Assembly: GCA_022814565.1 (NCBI GenBank) | Contig: JAKLNG010000006.1 | Span: 744,001 to 808,000 of the forward strand | Source: Phaeophleospora eucalypticola | Taxonomy: Eukaryota > Ascomycota > Dothideomycetes > Mycosphaerellales > Mycosphaerellaceae | Direction of reading: 5' to 3' | Length of the DNA: 64,000 bases | Shown: piece by piece, positions 10,768 through 21,843 of the stretch | Layout: every line of letters begins with the position of its first letter | How positions within the stretch are numbered: position 1 is the stretch's first letter | The notes under the pieces: generated by a model | Told to the model about the DNA's origin: nothing | What the model saw: only the letters and a program-made list of their open reading frames with translations | Database searches by the model: none | Translations under genes and position numbers: made by a program

Positions 10768-11817
10768 TCAAAAAGTCGCGAGAGCATTAGCGCTCTGTGT
10801 CAGGGGCCACAGTAGCCTATAGAAGCCACATGCACCGGCCACGAGCAGCACATAGTACACCACTGTCCAACCGATCCCCAGATCTTTCATCCCCGCATTC
10901 AAAATCTGTGCTGCCTTCTGCTCGTTCGAGTCCTTGTCCTTCATGAGGCTGTTGCCCACTTTGACGTTGTCATCCCGTTTGTCCTGCGCCACATCGGGTG
11001 TAACGTCGTGGGCGTCCCACTCAGAAAACAGCCCGACTCTGCCCCAGACACGTGGCAGACCCATGTAGTTACAGAACATGTGCGCCAATCCACAGCAAAA
11101 GACGTTGCCGGTGCGGAGGAAGACAAAGGCTGCGAAGGCGCCGAATAGGCTCGTGTAGGTGAATTGGAACGTTGTCGGAACCAGACCTAGCAGGAGGATT
11201 TTCAGAGGAGGTATGGCGCGGCCGGTAGGAGTGCGAGCATGGACGAATTCGAAGTAGTGGTGGATATGCGCCGCTCCGAAGACTAACGGCGAAGTCAAGA
11301 CGATCCGAGTTGGGGATACTTTGGCCAGCAGGTAGAGCGACACCACAAGGGAGCGGAAGACCAGCTCTTCCATCCAAGGGCCGAAGAGATAGTTACGAAA
11401 GCCGATCCACGAGTCCCATATCGTTTCCTTCAGCGAGAAGGGCCCGACGTGACGCCAGGCCCCATCGACAACGAGCAGTTCGTAGAGTGGCCCGGTGAAG
11501 AGCACGGCAACCAGAGCCAGAATTTTCACACAGTCGATCGGACGAACCGGCCACATGGCAAACAACCGCAAGACATCTCGTGGAGTGGCATGGCCGTAGA
11601 CGGTCAGAACGTAGACGGTGATGACGGCTGAGGTCAAGGCGGTTAGAACGACGGCCCTGACTCTAGCTTTGATGACGGTGGGCGAGTCCCGAGAGTTGGT
11701 CGGGCTGGACCGCAGCGTTTTTGACAGGTAGAATGGCGCGACGTAGAGGACGGTGAAGAGGATGGCGCAGAGCAAGGCGGTACGTTCGTGGATAGGAGGA
11801 AGCTGTTCTGCGGGCAT
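10768..11817 (-). CDS. RCE1: CAAX prenyl protease 2 (Rce1-type, ABI family)
   Basis: A single exon from the ATG at 11815-11817 gives 349 residues. Rce1 is a polytopic ER membrane endopeptidase that removes the AAX tripeptide from prenylated CAAX proteins such as Ras. The family signature is complete: a Glu-Glu-x3-Arg motif in GPWMEELVFR (E150, E151, R155), a first histidine in FGAAHIHHYFEF (H184) and a second His/Asn pair in LAHMFCNYMG (H246, N250). About eight hydrophobic segments are visible. The C-terminus has a charged loop and one last membrane helix. A well-formed intron just upstream could give a different N-terminus (see the separate entry at 11839-11946). Confidence 0.94.
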   Translation of the reverse strand: MPAEQLPPIHERTALLCAILFTVLYVAPFYLSKTLRSSPTNSRDSPTVIKARVRAVVLTALTSAVITVYVLTVYGHATPRDVLRLFAMWPVRPIDCVKILALVAVLFTGPLYELLVVDGAWRHVGPFSLKETIWDSWIGFRNYLFGPWMEELVFRSLVVSLYLLAKVSPTRIVLTSPLVFGAAHIHHYFEFVHARTPTGRAIPPLKILLLGLVPTTFQFTYTSLFGAFAAFVFLRTGNVFCCGLAHMFCNYMGLPRVWGRVGLFSEWDAHDVTPDVAQDKRDDNVKVGNSLMKDKDSNEQKAAQILNAGMKDLGIGWTVVYYVLLVAGACGFYRLLWPLTQSANALATF

Positions 11818-11838
11818 GTCAGCGGGCTTGCGATTGTT

Positions 11839-11946
11839 CTAGGATGATGACAGAGGAGTGTTCCACGCACGCTTCTTGCCGAAGAGGTCCTTTGCCCTTT
11901 CCAGAAAGTCGGAACCCTTTGTCCAAATCTTCGCTGGCGGCGCCAT
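11839..11946 (-). CDS. short upstream ORF or alternative first exon of RCE1
   Basis: A 35-codon ORF starts with a good initiation context (ACAATGGCG) and ends 21 bp before the RCE1 ATG. The product (MAPPAKIWTKGSDFLER..., then KDLFGKKR) looks like a basic amphipathic helix. It can be read in two ways. One is an uORF that may dampen RCE1 translation. The other is a first exon: a GTGCGT donor inside it (after AAGAAGC), a GCTGAC branch site and a CCGCAG acceptor would remove 63 bp, including the annotated RCE1 ATG. That splice joins in frame to QLPPIHERTALL of RCE1 and replaces the N-terminus. Sequence alone does not decide between them. Confidence 0.3.
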   Translation of the reverse strand: MAPPAKIWTKGSDFLERAKDLFGKKRAWNTPLSSS

Positions 11947-13407
11947 TGTCTTGGGCCGAGATGCGTCTTCGAGTTTCTGTGAGACGACGGTTGCTTGTCT
12001 GCACGTGCAGCGATAGCAGCACTGAGCAGAAGGGGGAGTGACGTTCAACCGTTGCAAGGACCAGGGCGGGAGCACGACTCGATAGGGCTCATCTCCCTCG
12101 CCCTTTCCGCGGTCACCGAGCGAGTCGTCCACCACGCCGACCGCTATAGCAGGAGGCCCGCGTCGATAGAGATGCACTCAGCGTGATTGATGGAGTTGAT
12201 TGAGGATGTTTGCTGGTCTCGAACACAGCAAGGTTGATCGCGATGGACCGGCCCTCGAGCGACGGCAGCCTCAGGACAGCAGCGTCTAGCCGGAAGAGGA
12301 TGTAATATTATGTGCATTAGCGTGTTCGCCCGCGACGCGTCTTTCGAAGGCGGAGGATCGGCGAACAATACCATGGAACGCACTCCTCTCCGCTGTGTTC
12401 GTCGCAATGTACCATGCACGATGCCACTGCCGTGTCTGCAGGGACGTTCGGCACCCATCGGGCGTGCTGTGTTCGCAACCGCACGCAACAAGATGAACAA
12501 GAGGCAAAATGGAGAGCCCGTTGACTGTGCACCATGGACGCGTCGCCGTGTCGCGTTGATCTTGCCGTGGCGTCACGCGCGAGGACGATCCATGTCGGCT
12601 TTTTCGCTTTGTGCGTCTCCTCGCAGCACACGGCAACCTCACTCGCAGCGTCGAAATACACTGCCGCATGTGTTTCAGCTTCATTCACCAGCACCATGTC
12701 GCACACACACTGCCGCCGCCCTCATATCAGTGGCGACAGAGCTCCGTCTGCTGTGCTGGCAAGCTCGAGAGGCTGCCCGCGCTCGCTGTCGATGTCGGCG
12801 CGTTTGTGGCCTCAGATCATTGGGTGCCGTTAGCGCGAGGCTCAATTTCCGTGCAAAGGTCCGTCTGTTAATCCCTGCGCACTAGCCTATCGATTGCGAG
12901 GGCACTGGCGTGAATGGCGGCCGATACCATTGGGAGAATTGGCCTCACCACCGGGCCACGGGGCTGATTTCGTGTGAGTCTGTGTGCCGTCACCGTCTCC
13001 TTGTTGCCCTCGTCTTCTTACTGCTGTTGCTGTTCATCGTCCTGTGTCACCATCACCGCCTCACTACTACTCACCACAGTCACTCCTTCATCACCGTCCA
13101 GGAACGATACGACCAGGGAGCTATCTCAGCAGCCCCATCGCCAGCTGTCACCCTGCAACCCGCATACCGCTCGGGTCCTCCTACTCGCATTACTGGCTGC
13201 CGGCCGCCTTGACGAGGCAGGCGACTCCTGACACGTTAAAGTACATCATCAACCGCCAGGCTCAGAGCCTACACCACTCACTACTACCACACGAGAGCGC
13301 TCTGTGTGCGCAGGGCATCTTGCTCTCGTGCCCGGCCCTTCCTTTGACATGCTGTACGATCCTTGCCAACCTTCTTTTCTTCATATATACTTGATTCGTT
13401 CCCTACC
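11947..13407. promoter_or_regulatory. divergent promoter region, RCE1 / serine-rich protein
   Basis: About 1.5 kb between the two divergent genes. Several long open frames overlap each other on both strands (12.3-12.9 kb); they are Arg/Cys/His-rich and read like chance frames in GC-rich DNA. The 400 bp before the serine-rich gene is rich in CT and CA runs, consistent with a long 5' leader. I find no supported gene. Confidence 0.45.
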
Positions 13408-16400
13408 ATGTTCCTCGATCCGGAGCCCAAGCGACCAAAAACCAGCAACAGCTCGCGCAGCAGCATTGCCAGCAGCAGCATTGCCAGCACTTCGACCGGA
13501 GACGTCAGCGGCCTCGGCAGCAGTCGCAAAGACATGTCATCAGGATTCTTTGCTTCAAACAAGCCGATAAGATCTCCTCGGGACTCCCAGCACACGCGGC
13601 GGAAAGCCCTGCATCAGCGGTCGAACTCGAAGAACAACGAGCAGCTTCCCGGCACGATCCTCGAACACCCAACGGTCCGCTTAGTCAACCCCTCCCCTTC
13701 ACCACCTCAAACGCAGCACGCCGATGATGAGAGGCACGACGTCGACGACGACGACAGCGACGAGTGCGAAAAGGAAAACCGGCAGCAGAGTCAGGGTGCG
13801 CTGCCTCGCTTACCCCGGTCAGACTGGGCAAAGGAAGCTAGCGTGTCATATCCAAGTATTTCGGCTGCAAGCCGGGAGCAGAGTGTTTCAGAACCGCACT
13901 TGGCGGCGAATGAGGTGCAGAATGTGGACAGAGCACCGGCCATCGCCCTGCTCCCGAACAATTCGCAGCACGAGCTACGCTCGCGAGCATGGCACCGTCG
14001 AAGCACCTCGTCAGGCACCTACTCGGAGTCGTCGACCCTACAAGACAGCGAGGTCGCCTTCTCCAAGAAGAGTCTCAAGAGCGAGCGATTCAGCAGCCTC
14101 AGTCAGCTGTCTACACTGCGTGGAACGCCTACGCCGTACGAGCAGGAATTGCGGGATCGTGCAGAAGGCGACAGCAGGTCGAGCAGTGCCCGGGTTGGCC
14201 CTGCGCAAGCGTTGGAGACTCTGCAGGAAACGTCTTCCGAAAGGACAGAGAGATTGTCAACAATTAGAGCAGTTCCGTCCTCTGATACATCATCATCCTC
14301 GACATCAGAACCGGGACCAGGATCTGGATCCAACGAGGCCTCGCCCACGACGATACGACCCGGTACTTCGCCATCCGATTTAGAACAGACGCCTAACGTC
14401 CAGACGCCTAACGTGTCTCGTGGACGCTCCAGAAGAACATTCTCTGACGGTTCCCTCCAATCTCCGCCAAGCATAGTTAATCTTCGGCATATTACCTCCT
14501 CGACGCCATCGCATGACCGGGAGCGTTCAGAATCGCAGGCGATCTCTGAAAGGACGTTTCCATACCATTCTTCGCCAAACTTTATCGCATACAGTCCTGA
14601 CTCGGCCGGGCCAATTTCCAGAGATCCTCTCCGCGGTGCGCCGTCTATTGACTCCATTCATTCCCGTCTACAGAATCACTCGACCGGCCACCCGGGAACG
14701 ACACAGAGTCTAGCTAACAGCAATTCCTGGGGCTCGCTCTCGTCTGAAGCTACTCCGCCTCCACTGTTCATCCCGAAGAAGCGACATCATCAACTCCGTC
14801 ATAAGGCTGGATCCGAATCACTCAAAGCTCAAGCCGACGCATCCGACCCTGATGAGACGATGGCGGACGAAGAGATCGACACTCTCCCATATCCGAAGAG
14901 GCCATTCAGCAGTCATTTGAGCACAATTGCCAGCGAGAGCGATCGACACAGCGGAAGCGCGAGCCATCATCTGAGCCACTTCTCTCTTGGAAGCGGAGTA
15001 TTGACCGGAGATGATTCTAGCAGCTTGCCGTTGTCTCCGGTGGGCCATCGTCGCTACAGCAGCGCACCCGGAGACTCTTATGCGCCCTCAGTTGGTACTC
15101 GTGGAACGAGCAGCAGCGAATTTCAGGATGAGGCTGGTGATATGACCCTGGACATATACCGCGAAGAATCTGCGATACCTCAGCCTCTGTTCAAATCGAA
15201 ATCCGGGCCAAGCGCTTCGAAAAAGTACAATGGTCCACTGCCTCCGATTCCTCCGATTCCGAAGAGCAGGGATAGCGAGGAGAATGTTGATACTTTGTCG
15301 GCACTCCAAACTCCGCAACTGCGGCAGAAGAGATCAGGATATTCGATGCGCCAACGAAGCAACAGCACACCTTCGCATTCGAGACAGCAGAGCCAGGTCA
15401 GCTACGTCGAGAGCGAGCGATTCAGCCAAGGCAGCAGTCTGTTTCCTACTTGGGCGAAGCATTTCTACACAGGGACAGCGGTTCTGTCGAGTAAAGCTTC
15501 TTTGAACAGTCTTTCCTCTTTGGGCAGGAGGCCTCATGCCGTGTTACACAGACGAAATGAGAGCTCGTGGACAGAACGAAGTATCACCAGCCAACTGGGT
15601 ACGGGATACAACAGCGCGGCGCCAAGCAGCCCGGCAAGCAGTCATTTCCTCCCCAGTATATTCCGGCCACGTACGCGCAAGAGACTAGGCTCTCAGCGAG
15701 ATAGCCGATCATCCAGGATCCGCAAGAGCGGCAGATCGAGACCCTCTCAAGATCGACCATCTCAGGACTCCATGGCCATCAACCCAATTCCACCAGAAGG
15801 AACCGAGGACGTCTTGCCTTCAGGACAACCGCGATGGGGCACTCTCAAAGACAACAGTGTAAGCCCCGAGCCACAGCGACGGCCACTGCCCAGAAAATAT
15901 AGCAAGCAGCGCCAATGGGACCAGATGGAATTTCCGCGACCCATGACCAAAGACCGCCTCAGCGATTTTGGCGTCCACGTCCCTCATCTCGCGCCTACGA
16001 AGCGCGCCTCCCAAAGCCGTCTATCCGCCTGGCAAGCTCCCAGCTTCGTCTCCTCCCTCGACACCCTCTTCACTTCCCGCTGCAACCGCCAAATCCTGCT
16101 GTTCGTGTTGGGCTTCATCTGCCCGCTTACCTGGATGCTCGGCGCAGTTCTGCCACTCCCGAAGAAACCCATCAGCGCCGCGGAATTCGAGACTTCTGTC
16201 GCGAACTCCGAAGAGGATGTCGCGATGGCGATGATGAAGCACGAGGCCGGAGATGCGGAAAGGCGATGGAGAGAGGAGAAAGTTTTTCTGAAGGCGAACT
16301 GGTGGCGGATGCTGAATCGCATCATGAGTGTGGTCGGGTTACTGGTCATTGGTGCAGTGGTGAGTCTCCTCTTCCTCCTCTCTCCCATGAAGAACATTTC

Positions 16401-16451
16401 ACTGACTCTATTCCCTGACAGATCGCCCTCGCCGTAATCGCCACACGATGA
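13408..16451 (+). CDS. serine-rich protein with C-terminal membrane segments
   Basis: Two exons (13408-16359, 16422-16451; 62-bp intron) encode 993 residues. About 870 N-terminal residues are low-complexity, Ser/Pro/Arg/Gln-rich and probably disordered, with many potential phosphorylation sites and a small duplication (QTPNVQTPNV). The conserved part is the last 120 residues: a hydrophobic segment (ILLFVLGFICPLTWMLGAVLPLP), a charged linker (ERRWREEKVFLKANWW) and a final membrane helix. Reading through the intron gives a different tail; splicing GTGAGT...GACAG instead completes the helix (GLLVIGAV|IALAVIATR), which is clearly better. I recognise it only as a fungal serine-rich membrane protein; function is not known. 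Start is the first ATG. Confidence 0.85.
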
Positions 16452-16980
16452 TCCGCGCTCTCTCTTCTCCGCTCCGCTCTCACGACTAACACCGCATTCG
16501 AACCAACGCACAACACCACCACCACCACACCAACTACTAAATGGCCCAACTACATCGGCCATCTCATTTTGTCTAAACAATCTTCTGCTGCGTCCAGCGA
16601 TTCATATTACTACATGTTGATGGCAAATCTGCAAGTCCTGCGCACACAACGGCCAAACTTTTTGAAGATGATGATACCCACGTCTTTGCTTTGAAGAAAG
16701 GAAACCTAATGGACAGAGAAATTCTTAATGTATTCGTGTCTAGAGATTATTCTAGTTCTTGGAAGAAGATTTAAACGAGGTGGTTTATAGAGTTTCTGAC
16801 ATGTAATGACATATGAAGATACTTGGACATTCCATGCTGCTTCTCGAGGAGTGATCATTCGTACAATTATTTTGCTCTCTATTCAAACTCCATTCATCGC
16901 AGGTATCCCTTGGCTTCCAAGCCGGTACCATGTGAACTCCGTTCAACGCCGGCCCAGTCTATCATTATCAATCCCATCGC
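16452..16980. other. intergenic, between convergent 3' ends
   Basis: 529 bp between the serine-rich gene and MID1. It is relatively AT-rich (about 16.6-16.9 kb) with no coding frame of note. Confidence 0.5.
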
Positions 16981-19008
16981 TCACGAACCCAAGAGCAGCA
17001 AACTCAACACCGTCGCAGACCCCAGCGCCTTCCACGAAATCGCAACTGCAGAGAGCGCGCTCCCTCCATTCTGGTAATACACCGCCCCCAGATAACTACA
17101 AGTAACCTCCCCGCTCGGATCCCGAAACCCATAACTCGCCTCCAATCCCCTCCCCTTATACGGACACGCAAAATTCATACTCGCGGGACAACTCTGCATC
17201 AGACTATAACACAGATCCTCACACGGTTTGACCTCCTTATACGGCCCTGGGCGGATCTGCTCATCTATCTGGCCATTGCGGGAGCGGTTGGTCGCGAACG
17301 AAGAAGCGAAAGTTTGCTGGAAAGCATTGCTGCCTTGGATGGTGGGCGCGTCGGGCATGGGGGTGTAGGTGGCAGTGAGGAAGTCGTCGTCGAGCATGGA
17401 GGCGTTGTTGTAGAATTCTTGCCCGGCGTTGCGGACTTGGAGGTAGGGGGCTGGGTTGGAGAAGTCTTCACAGCGCGGAATGGAGACGGCGCAGAGCCAT
17501 TCTTTGTACGCGGCTGCGCAGTGGGTGCAGTTCTTTGCGAGGGAGTATTGCGCGTCTGCGGTCGTGTTGCAGGCGATTTGGCCCAGAGTGTAATTGAAGT
17601 AGGGGTACCAGTAGGTGGTGTAGTTTTCGTAGAAGAATTGGAGGCGTTCGAAGGAGGAGTAGTCGGAGTTGGTAGGGTTTGCGGGCACGGCGTAGGCGAC
17701 TTCGTCGCAGAAGGTGAGGTTGAACATGAGTTGGCAATTGCCGTCTGACTTTGTGGTGAAGTTGACGCCTGCGCCCCAGACTTTGCCGCCTCCGCCTACG
17801 ACGCCGTTTCCGAACGCGGTCGAATTGCCGCTCATTGCGAGGTAGGCCGTGTACTGGCTTGTCTTGTTCAGATTCGTAATGTAGAATTGCTCCTTGGGCT
17901 TATTTCCAAGACCACGCGTGATCATGCCCATCTGGACGTGAGTGCTGTTGCCCTGCAAATCATCCTGCGAGGCCTCGATCTGGGTATAATTCTTGGCGAA
18001 AGTCTGCAAGCCGCAAAAGGAGTTCTCCAGACCCATGGTTCCTGTGATGTTTTGATTATTCGCGAAAAGGATGAATGGAGCTGTAAGATTCAGCCATTTC
18101 TCATATAGAGGGTCAGAAGCGTCCGCCTCGGTCAAGTTGTCAGTGACAAGCAAGGCAGCGTTCGAGTCTGTGTCTACCAGGTATAGAAATGGATCGTCAG
18201 GCTCGGCAGCGTGGAAGTAGCCATCTATCGACGCAGCAAGCTGGTAATTCCATGATCCTGTAAAGTTGTTGGCTAGCTCAGGCGCAGACACAGCGGCGTA
18301 CCAGTCACCGCTCGCTGATGTCACGGAGGCATTGACGAAGCCATTGTTGAAGGGATAGACGTCTTGATTTCTCCCGTTAGGTCCGAGATTCTTATTGCCA
18401 GACTCAGTGGAGACGTAGAGAGTAAGCTGAGGAGGCCCAGCGGATTGCGTTCCAGTTCCACTCCACGTTGGCTGGCTGCAAGTGTTGCCGGAGATGTATA
18501 TGGTAGTGCCAGTGTCTTGCCTTTCTTCCAATCGCTCGTCCTCGTCGCGCTTCCGAAGCTCAAAATGCTTCATTCGGAACATCTTCTTGCCCGAAGGAGT
18601 GCTCGGCAAGCCAGGACCAACATCGTTGTGATCTTCAGCCAAGTACTCTTTTGGATACTCCCAAATCGTCAGACCGCCGGGGCTGACATCGTATGGGGTG
18701 CCAATGTCGTTGCCCTGGAATTGCGTATCCTCTGACGCCCTAGCCACAAGCATGCGCTCTTCCGGCTCGTGCAGTATATCTCCAACATCTTCTGCTTCCC
18801 CATCCAACATCACATCGTCCCCTATCCTGTGCCAGTTGTGATCCTCCCCACTTCTTAACTGTCCAGTCCCATCGCGCGCTAGTTCGGCAGCGTATGCAAA
18901 GTGTGGGTTCGAGAGCGACCAATATATCAAGGCCACCAGGGCGAGGGCGCTCATCGAGGCCATTAGGCGGGATTGTAGAGGTGACAGCTTCGGCATCTGG
19001 CACAGCAT
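16981..19008 (-). CDS. MID1: calcium channel subunit Mid1
   Basis: A single exon gives 675 residues. Mid1 is the regulatory subunit of the fungal high-affinity Cch1-Mid1 calcium channel at the plasma membrane, needed for Ca2+ influx under mating, wall or ER stress. It has an N-terminal hydrophobic signal/anchor (about residues 15-40), a long extracellular part with about twenty N-x-S/T glycosylation sites, and a cysteine-rich C-terminal half (CTHCAAAYKEWLC, IPRCEDF, CEDLCYSLMQSCP, NFACP). A hydrophobic C-terminal tail follows. The order and the conserved cysteine block match Mid1. An in-frame methionine five codons in (MPKL) could also be the start. Confidence 0.93.
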   Translation of the reverse strand: MLCQMPKLSPLQSRLMASMSALALVALIYWSLSNPHFAYAAELARDGTGQLRSGEDHNWHRIGDDVMLDGEAEDVGDILHEPEERMLVARASEDTQFQGNDIGTPYDVSPGGLTIWEYPKEYLAEDHNDVGPGLPSTPSGKKMFRMKHFELRKRDEDERLEERQDTGTTIYISGNTCSQPTWSGTGTQSAGPPQLTLYVSTESGNKNLGPNGRNQDVYPFNNGFVNASVTSASGDWYAAVSAPELANNFTGSWNYQLAASIDGYFHAAEPDDPFLYLVDTDSNAALLVTDNLTEADASDPLYEKWLNLTAPFILFANNQNITGTMGLENSFCGLQTFAKNYTQIEASQDDLQGNSTHVQMGMITRGLGNKPKEQFYITNLNKTSQYTAYLAMSGNSTAFGNGVVGGGGKVWGAGVNFTTKSDGNCQLMFNLTFCDEVAYAVPANPTNSDYSSFERLQFFYENYTTYWYPYFNYTLGQIACNTTADAQYSLAKNCTHCAAAYKEWLCAVSIPRCEDFSNPAPYLQVRNAGQEFYNNASMLDDDFLTATYTPMPDAPTIQGSNAFQQTFASSFATNRSRNGQIDEQIRPGPYKEVKPCEDLCYSLMQSCPASMNFACPYKGRGLEASYGFRDPSGEVTCSYLGAVYYQNGGSALSAVAISWKALGSATVLSLLLLGS

Positions 19009-20192
19009 GTTCGTTGTTCCGGCGCAGACAGCGCGAGAGCGCTGCTGCTATCGTGCGCTCGCCAGTGTGGATTAAAGGACAAGATCCCTGGGTTGCGAGT
19101 CCTGCAGTCGGTCTTGGAGGAAATGGTTGTTGCGACTCAATGCGATAGGTTCTTGGTGAGGTTCGGGTTGACGCGTATAAGATCACGTGAATTGGGCGTC
19201 GTCAGGGTCTGCCCCTCCGCTTCACCTCTCATTCATCATCCGCCATCTTTCCTTCTTCAACATAACCTTCACACGACACTTGTGAAGTGCGCTCCCGCTA
19301 CGCCCCAACTTGAGGGTTGAAGATAGCCATATCTTCCTAATTAAAGATACGAATTCATCGAGACGAAATCATCTCAATTCAGACCGGCTGCACGAAGTAC
19401 GGCTGGCTTGCTGACCTGGCTCACGGAGAATCTGTTCCAGGAAGGCTATTTCAGGCGTGGCGTCCATCGCATGATATCTCAATCCAGAGTTGCATCCGGC
19501 CACAGAAAGACCGATCCACCGAGCGTAATCAGCTTCGGCTGAGGTGTGGTCACGCATCGCGCTGTCTGGCTGGCCAAGCGAAAGCTCGTTTAAGAATGCA
19601 TGCGCCTGCAAGTCGAGGGTCGAATCCTTCTCTGGTATCAAGCTGGACCTTCCACCTTTTGAACTGCTATGAATCTCCTTGCCGGTCTAATCAGACGTGT
19701 CTCAGTTGGATCAACGAGGTCCTAGACCCGTTACGCTCGTGATGAGTACAGGCGGCTCATTCTGTGCGCCTCGGAGTACCGTACTTGAATTGGCACAGCT
19801 ACTCGGTGTTGCTGCTCTATCAAGGTCAGCTCAGGCCTGCCGCTTACATCAAGGCCGCCCTCTATGCCGGGATGGGGATCCTGCTCGCCCGTAGCCGAAG
19901 CCATGCATGGAACAGCGAACTGTGTGCAGAGACTAGCAACGTGAGGGTGTGCTATTCAAGACGGCAGGCCGACCACAGCACAGCCCGTAGACATGACTTC
20001 CATGCCGAGTGTCCGTACCGCGTATTGGCCTCGCGCGAGGCTGAAGACGCCTCTCTTTCCTCGTGGCTCTCCTTGTCTCTTTCGACCCTTCTGTATCTTC
20101 ACACCTTGCCATGATTGTTTCAGATTAAGCCAACGACTGATCTACTGCTGCTACAACGGCAGCAATTCTAGTGAAGAGCGCAGAAAACTATC
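19009..20192. promoter_or_regulatory. divergent region, MID1 / cupredoxin-like gene
   Basis: About 1.2 kb between divergent starts. A 90- to 107-codon minus-strand frame (19369-19689, no ATG) has protein-like composition but no family I recognise, and a plus-strand frame (19.76-20.1 kb) is similar. They may be remnants of a decayed gene (see findings). The rest is taken as promoter sequence for the two flanking genes. Confidence 0.4.
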
Positions 20193-21619
20193 ATGCGTCG
20201 CGCCTTATTGGCCTCAGCCTTTGCGGCTGCTGCGGCTGCCCAAGAGAAAGGCGAAACAGGTCCCAACAACTCGACAACACCAACCATAAAAGAGAATGAG
20301 ATCACTGTCCATATCGTCACGGTTGGCGCAGTACTCGATGCGTTCGCGCCGAACTCAATCATTGTACGCCCCTCAGCCGCTCACACGACATTTGTCGACA
20401 TGCTGATGACGATGGCAGGCAAATCCTGGTGACAAGGTCCGCCGCCTTGAAAGTACGAGCGTAGAGGGCATATCTTGCTTAGAAGCATATAGGTCATGTT
20501 CCAATTCTTTCCCGGCAACCACTCGGTAATCGAAAGCCTCTACGGTTGGCCCTGCGTTCCAAAGAGCGCGGTCGATGGCGAGCCAATGTTCTTCTCTCAG
20601 TTCTTTCCGGATACCAATAGCTCAAATGTGTGGATCCTAGAAGCGATTCTTGTTTAATTTTGCTGACTGATGCGCAGCCTCCAACATGGAACTTGACAAT
20701 TACTCATGTAAGGAACTTCAGCTTCCTAGGCATCTCAGGTCGAATGAGACAATTAACGGCTGTCTAGACGGATCCAATTTTCTACTATTGCGGAGCTCCT
20801 GGCTCGTGCATCAACTACGGCATGTTAGGAGTGATCAATCCGATCAACGAGACGAACCTTACAGCACAGATCGCACTGGCAAAACAAGCAAGATTCACCT
20901 TGGAACCGAATCAGACTCTCCCCTCTGACGCCAGAGCCTCAATCTCCAGTCTTGCGAGCACCCTTATGCCAACAGCCTCTTTCTCTGTCGGCAGCGAAGA
21001 ACACCATCACAATGAACTGCCGGGAGGTGCAATCGCTGGAATCGTGATAGGAGCAGTCGCAGGATTGGCAATCATTGGAGCTCTCCTCTACTGTCTTGGC
21101 CGCAATCGAGGCCAGATCAAATCTCTCAAAGGCGCTCTCAACCATCCTCCTGACCCGAACACCAGCGGTACTATGAGTCCTGCGCCCCCGCCGCCCCCGC
21201 CGCCCATGGAGCACCACGGTCCGCCGGAGATGCAGGTCGACGGCGTTACCTACGTTCCCGCGCACGACCCACGCGCGAGCAAGCAGCACACTAGCTGGCC
21301 TCCCCCTTATCCTCAACACCCGGACTACAGATCCAAGTCTCCCGATTCGGTCTCGTATGGTCTGCCCTCGGTGTCGATGCCTTCGCCATATCATAGTCCT
21401 CCTCTTCCTCATGTGAACAGGTCTGTCGTGCCTTGATTCACCTTTCCTGTTTCTTCTGCTGATACTTGTACTAGATTTTCCGACATGACTGAGCAGCAAC
21501 CTTTCTTTGCGCCTATCCCGCGGCATGAATTGCAGGGCGATGGCGTTACTGCTGACCATGTGGAAGCGGATTCGGAGCCGAAAGTGACGCGAACGAGGAG
21601 CCCACCAGTGGAGATGTAG
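20193..21619 (+). CDS. cupredoxin-like extracellular domain membrane protein
   Basis: Six exons (20193-20363, 20419-20436, 20493-20627, 20678-20707, 20768-21420, 21475-21619) encode 383 residues; all introns are 50-60 bp. A signal peptide (MRRALLASAFAAAAAA) precedes a fungal cupredoxin-like domain: FAPNSII, ANPGDK, FQFFPGNHSV with a possible Cu-ligand His, GWPCVP, PPTWNLTI, DPIFYYCGAPGSC and YGMLGVINP. A Ser/Thr stretch, one membrane helix (GGAIAGIVIGAVAGLAIIGALL) and a proline-rich cytosolic tail follow. Exons 2 and 4 are microexons of 18 and 30 bp. Joining them recreates the domain in register, which supports the model. Role unknown; the family is described as extracellular serine-rich or GPI/TM cupredoxins at the cell surface. 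Confidence 0.88.
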
Positions 21620-21843
21620 GCTGACTGTTGCTCGATTTTCATGCAACGTTTGAAACAGTTGGTTGTAGGTTCTTGCATATGCTGTGAATCTGGACGAGTT
21701 GACGAGCTTGCATGGACTTTCACATGTGACAGCGTCAAGGTTATTGCGTCATCCGAAGTTTTGGCGAAGAGCCGATGTTGCCGATCACAAACTTGCGCCA
21801 GCAACTGAAGCGGTTCTTCGCAGCAACACAAACGCCATCAATC

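Noticed and set aside
12310..12885. 191-codon plus-strand frame and several overlapping frames upstream of the serine-rich gene
   Set aside because: At least five frames on both strands are open at once in this GC-rich stretch; products are Arg/Cys/His-rich with no domain, and no splice signals improve them.
16360..16421. Read-through C-terminus of the serine-rich protein (VSLLFLLSPMK...)
   Set aside because: GTGAGT...GACAG is a normal 62-bp intron, and splicing completes the membrane helix; the read-through version is an artefact.
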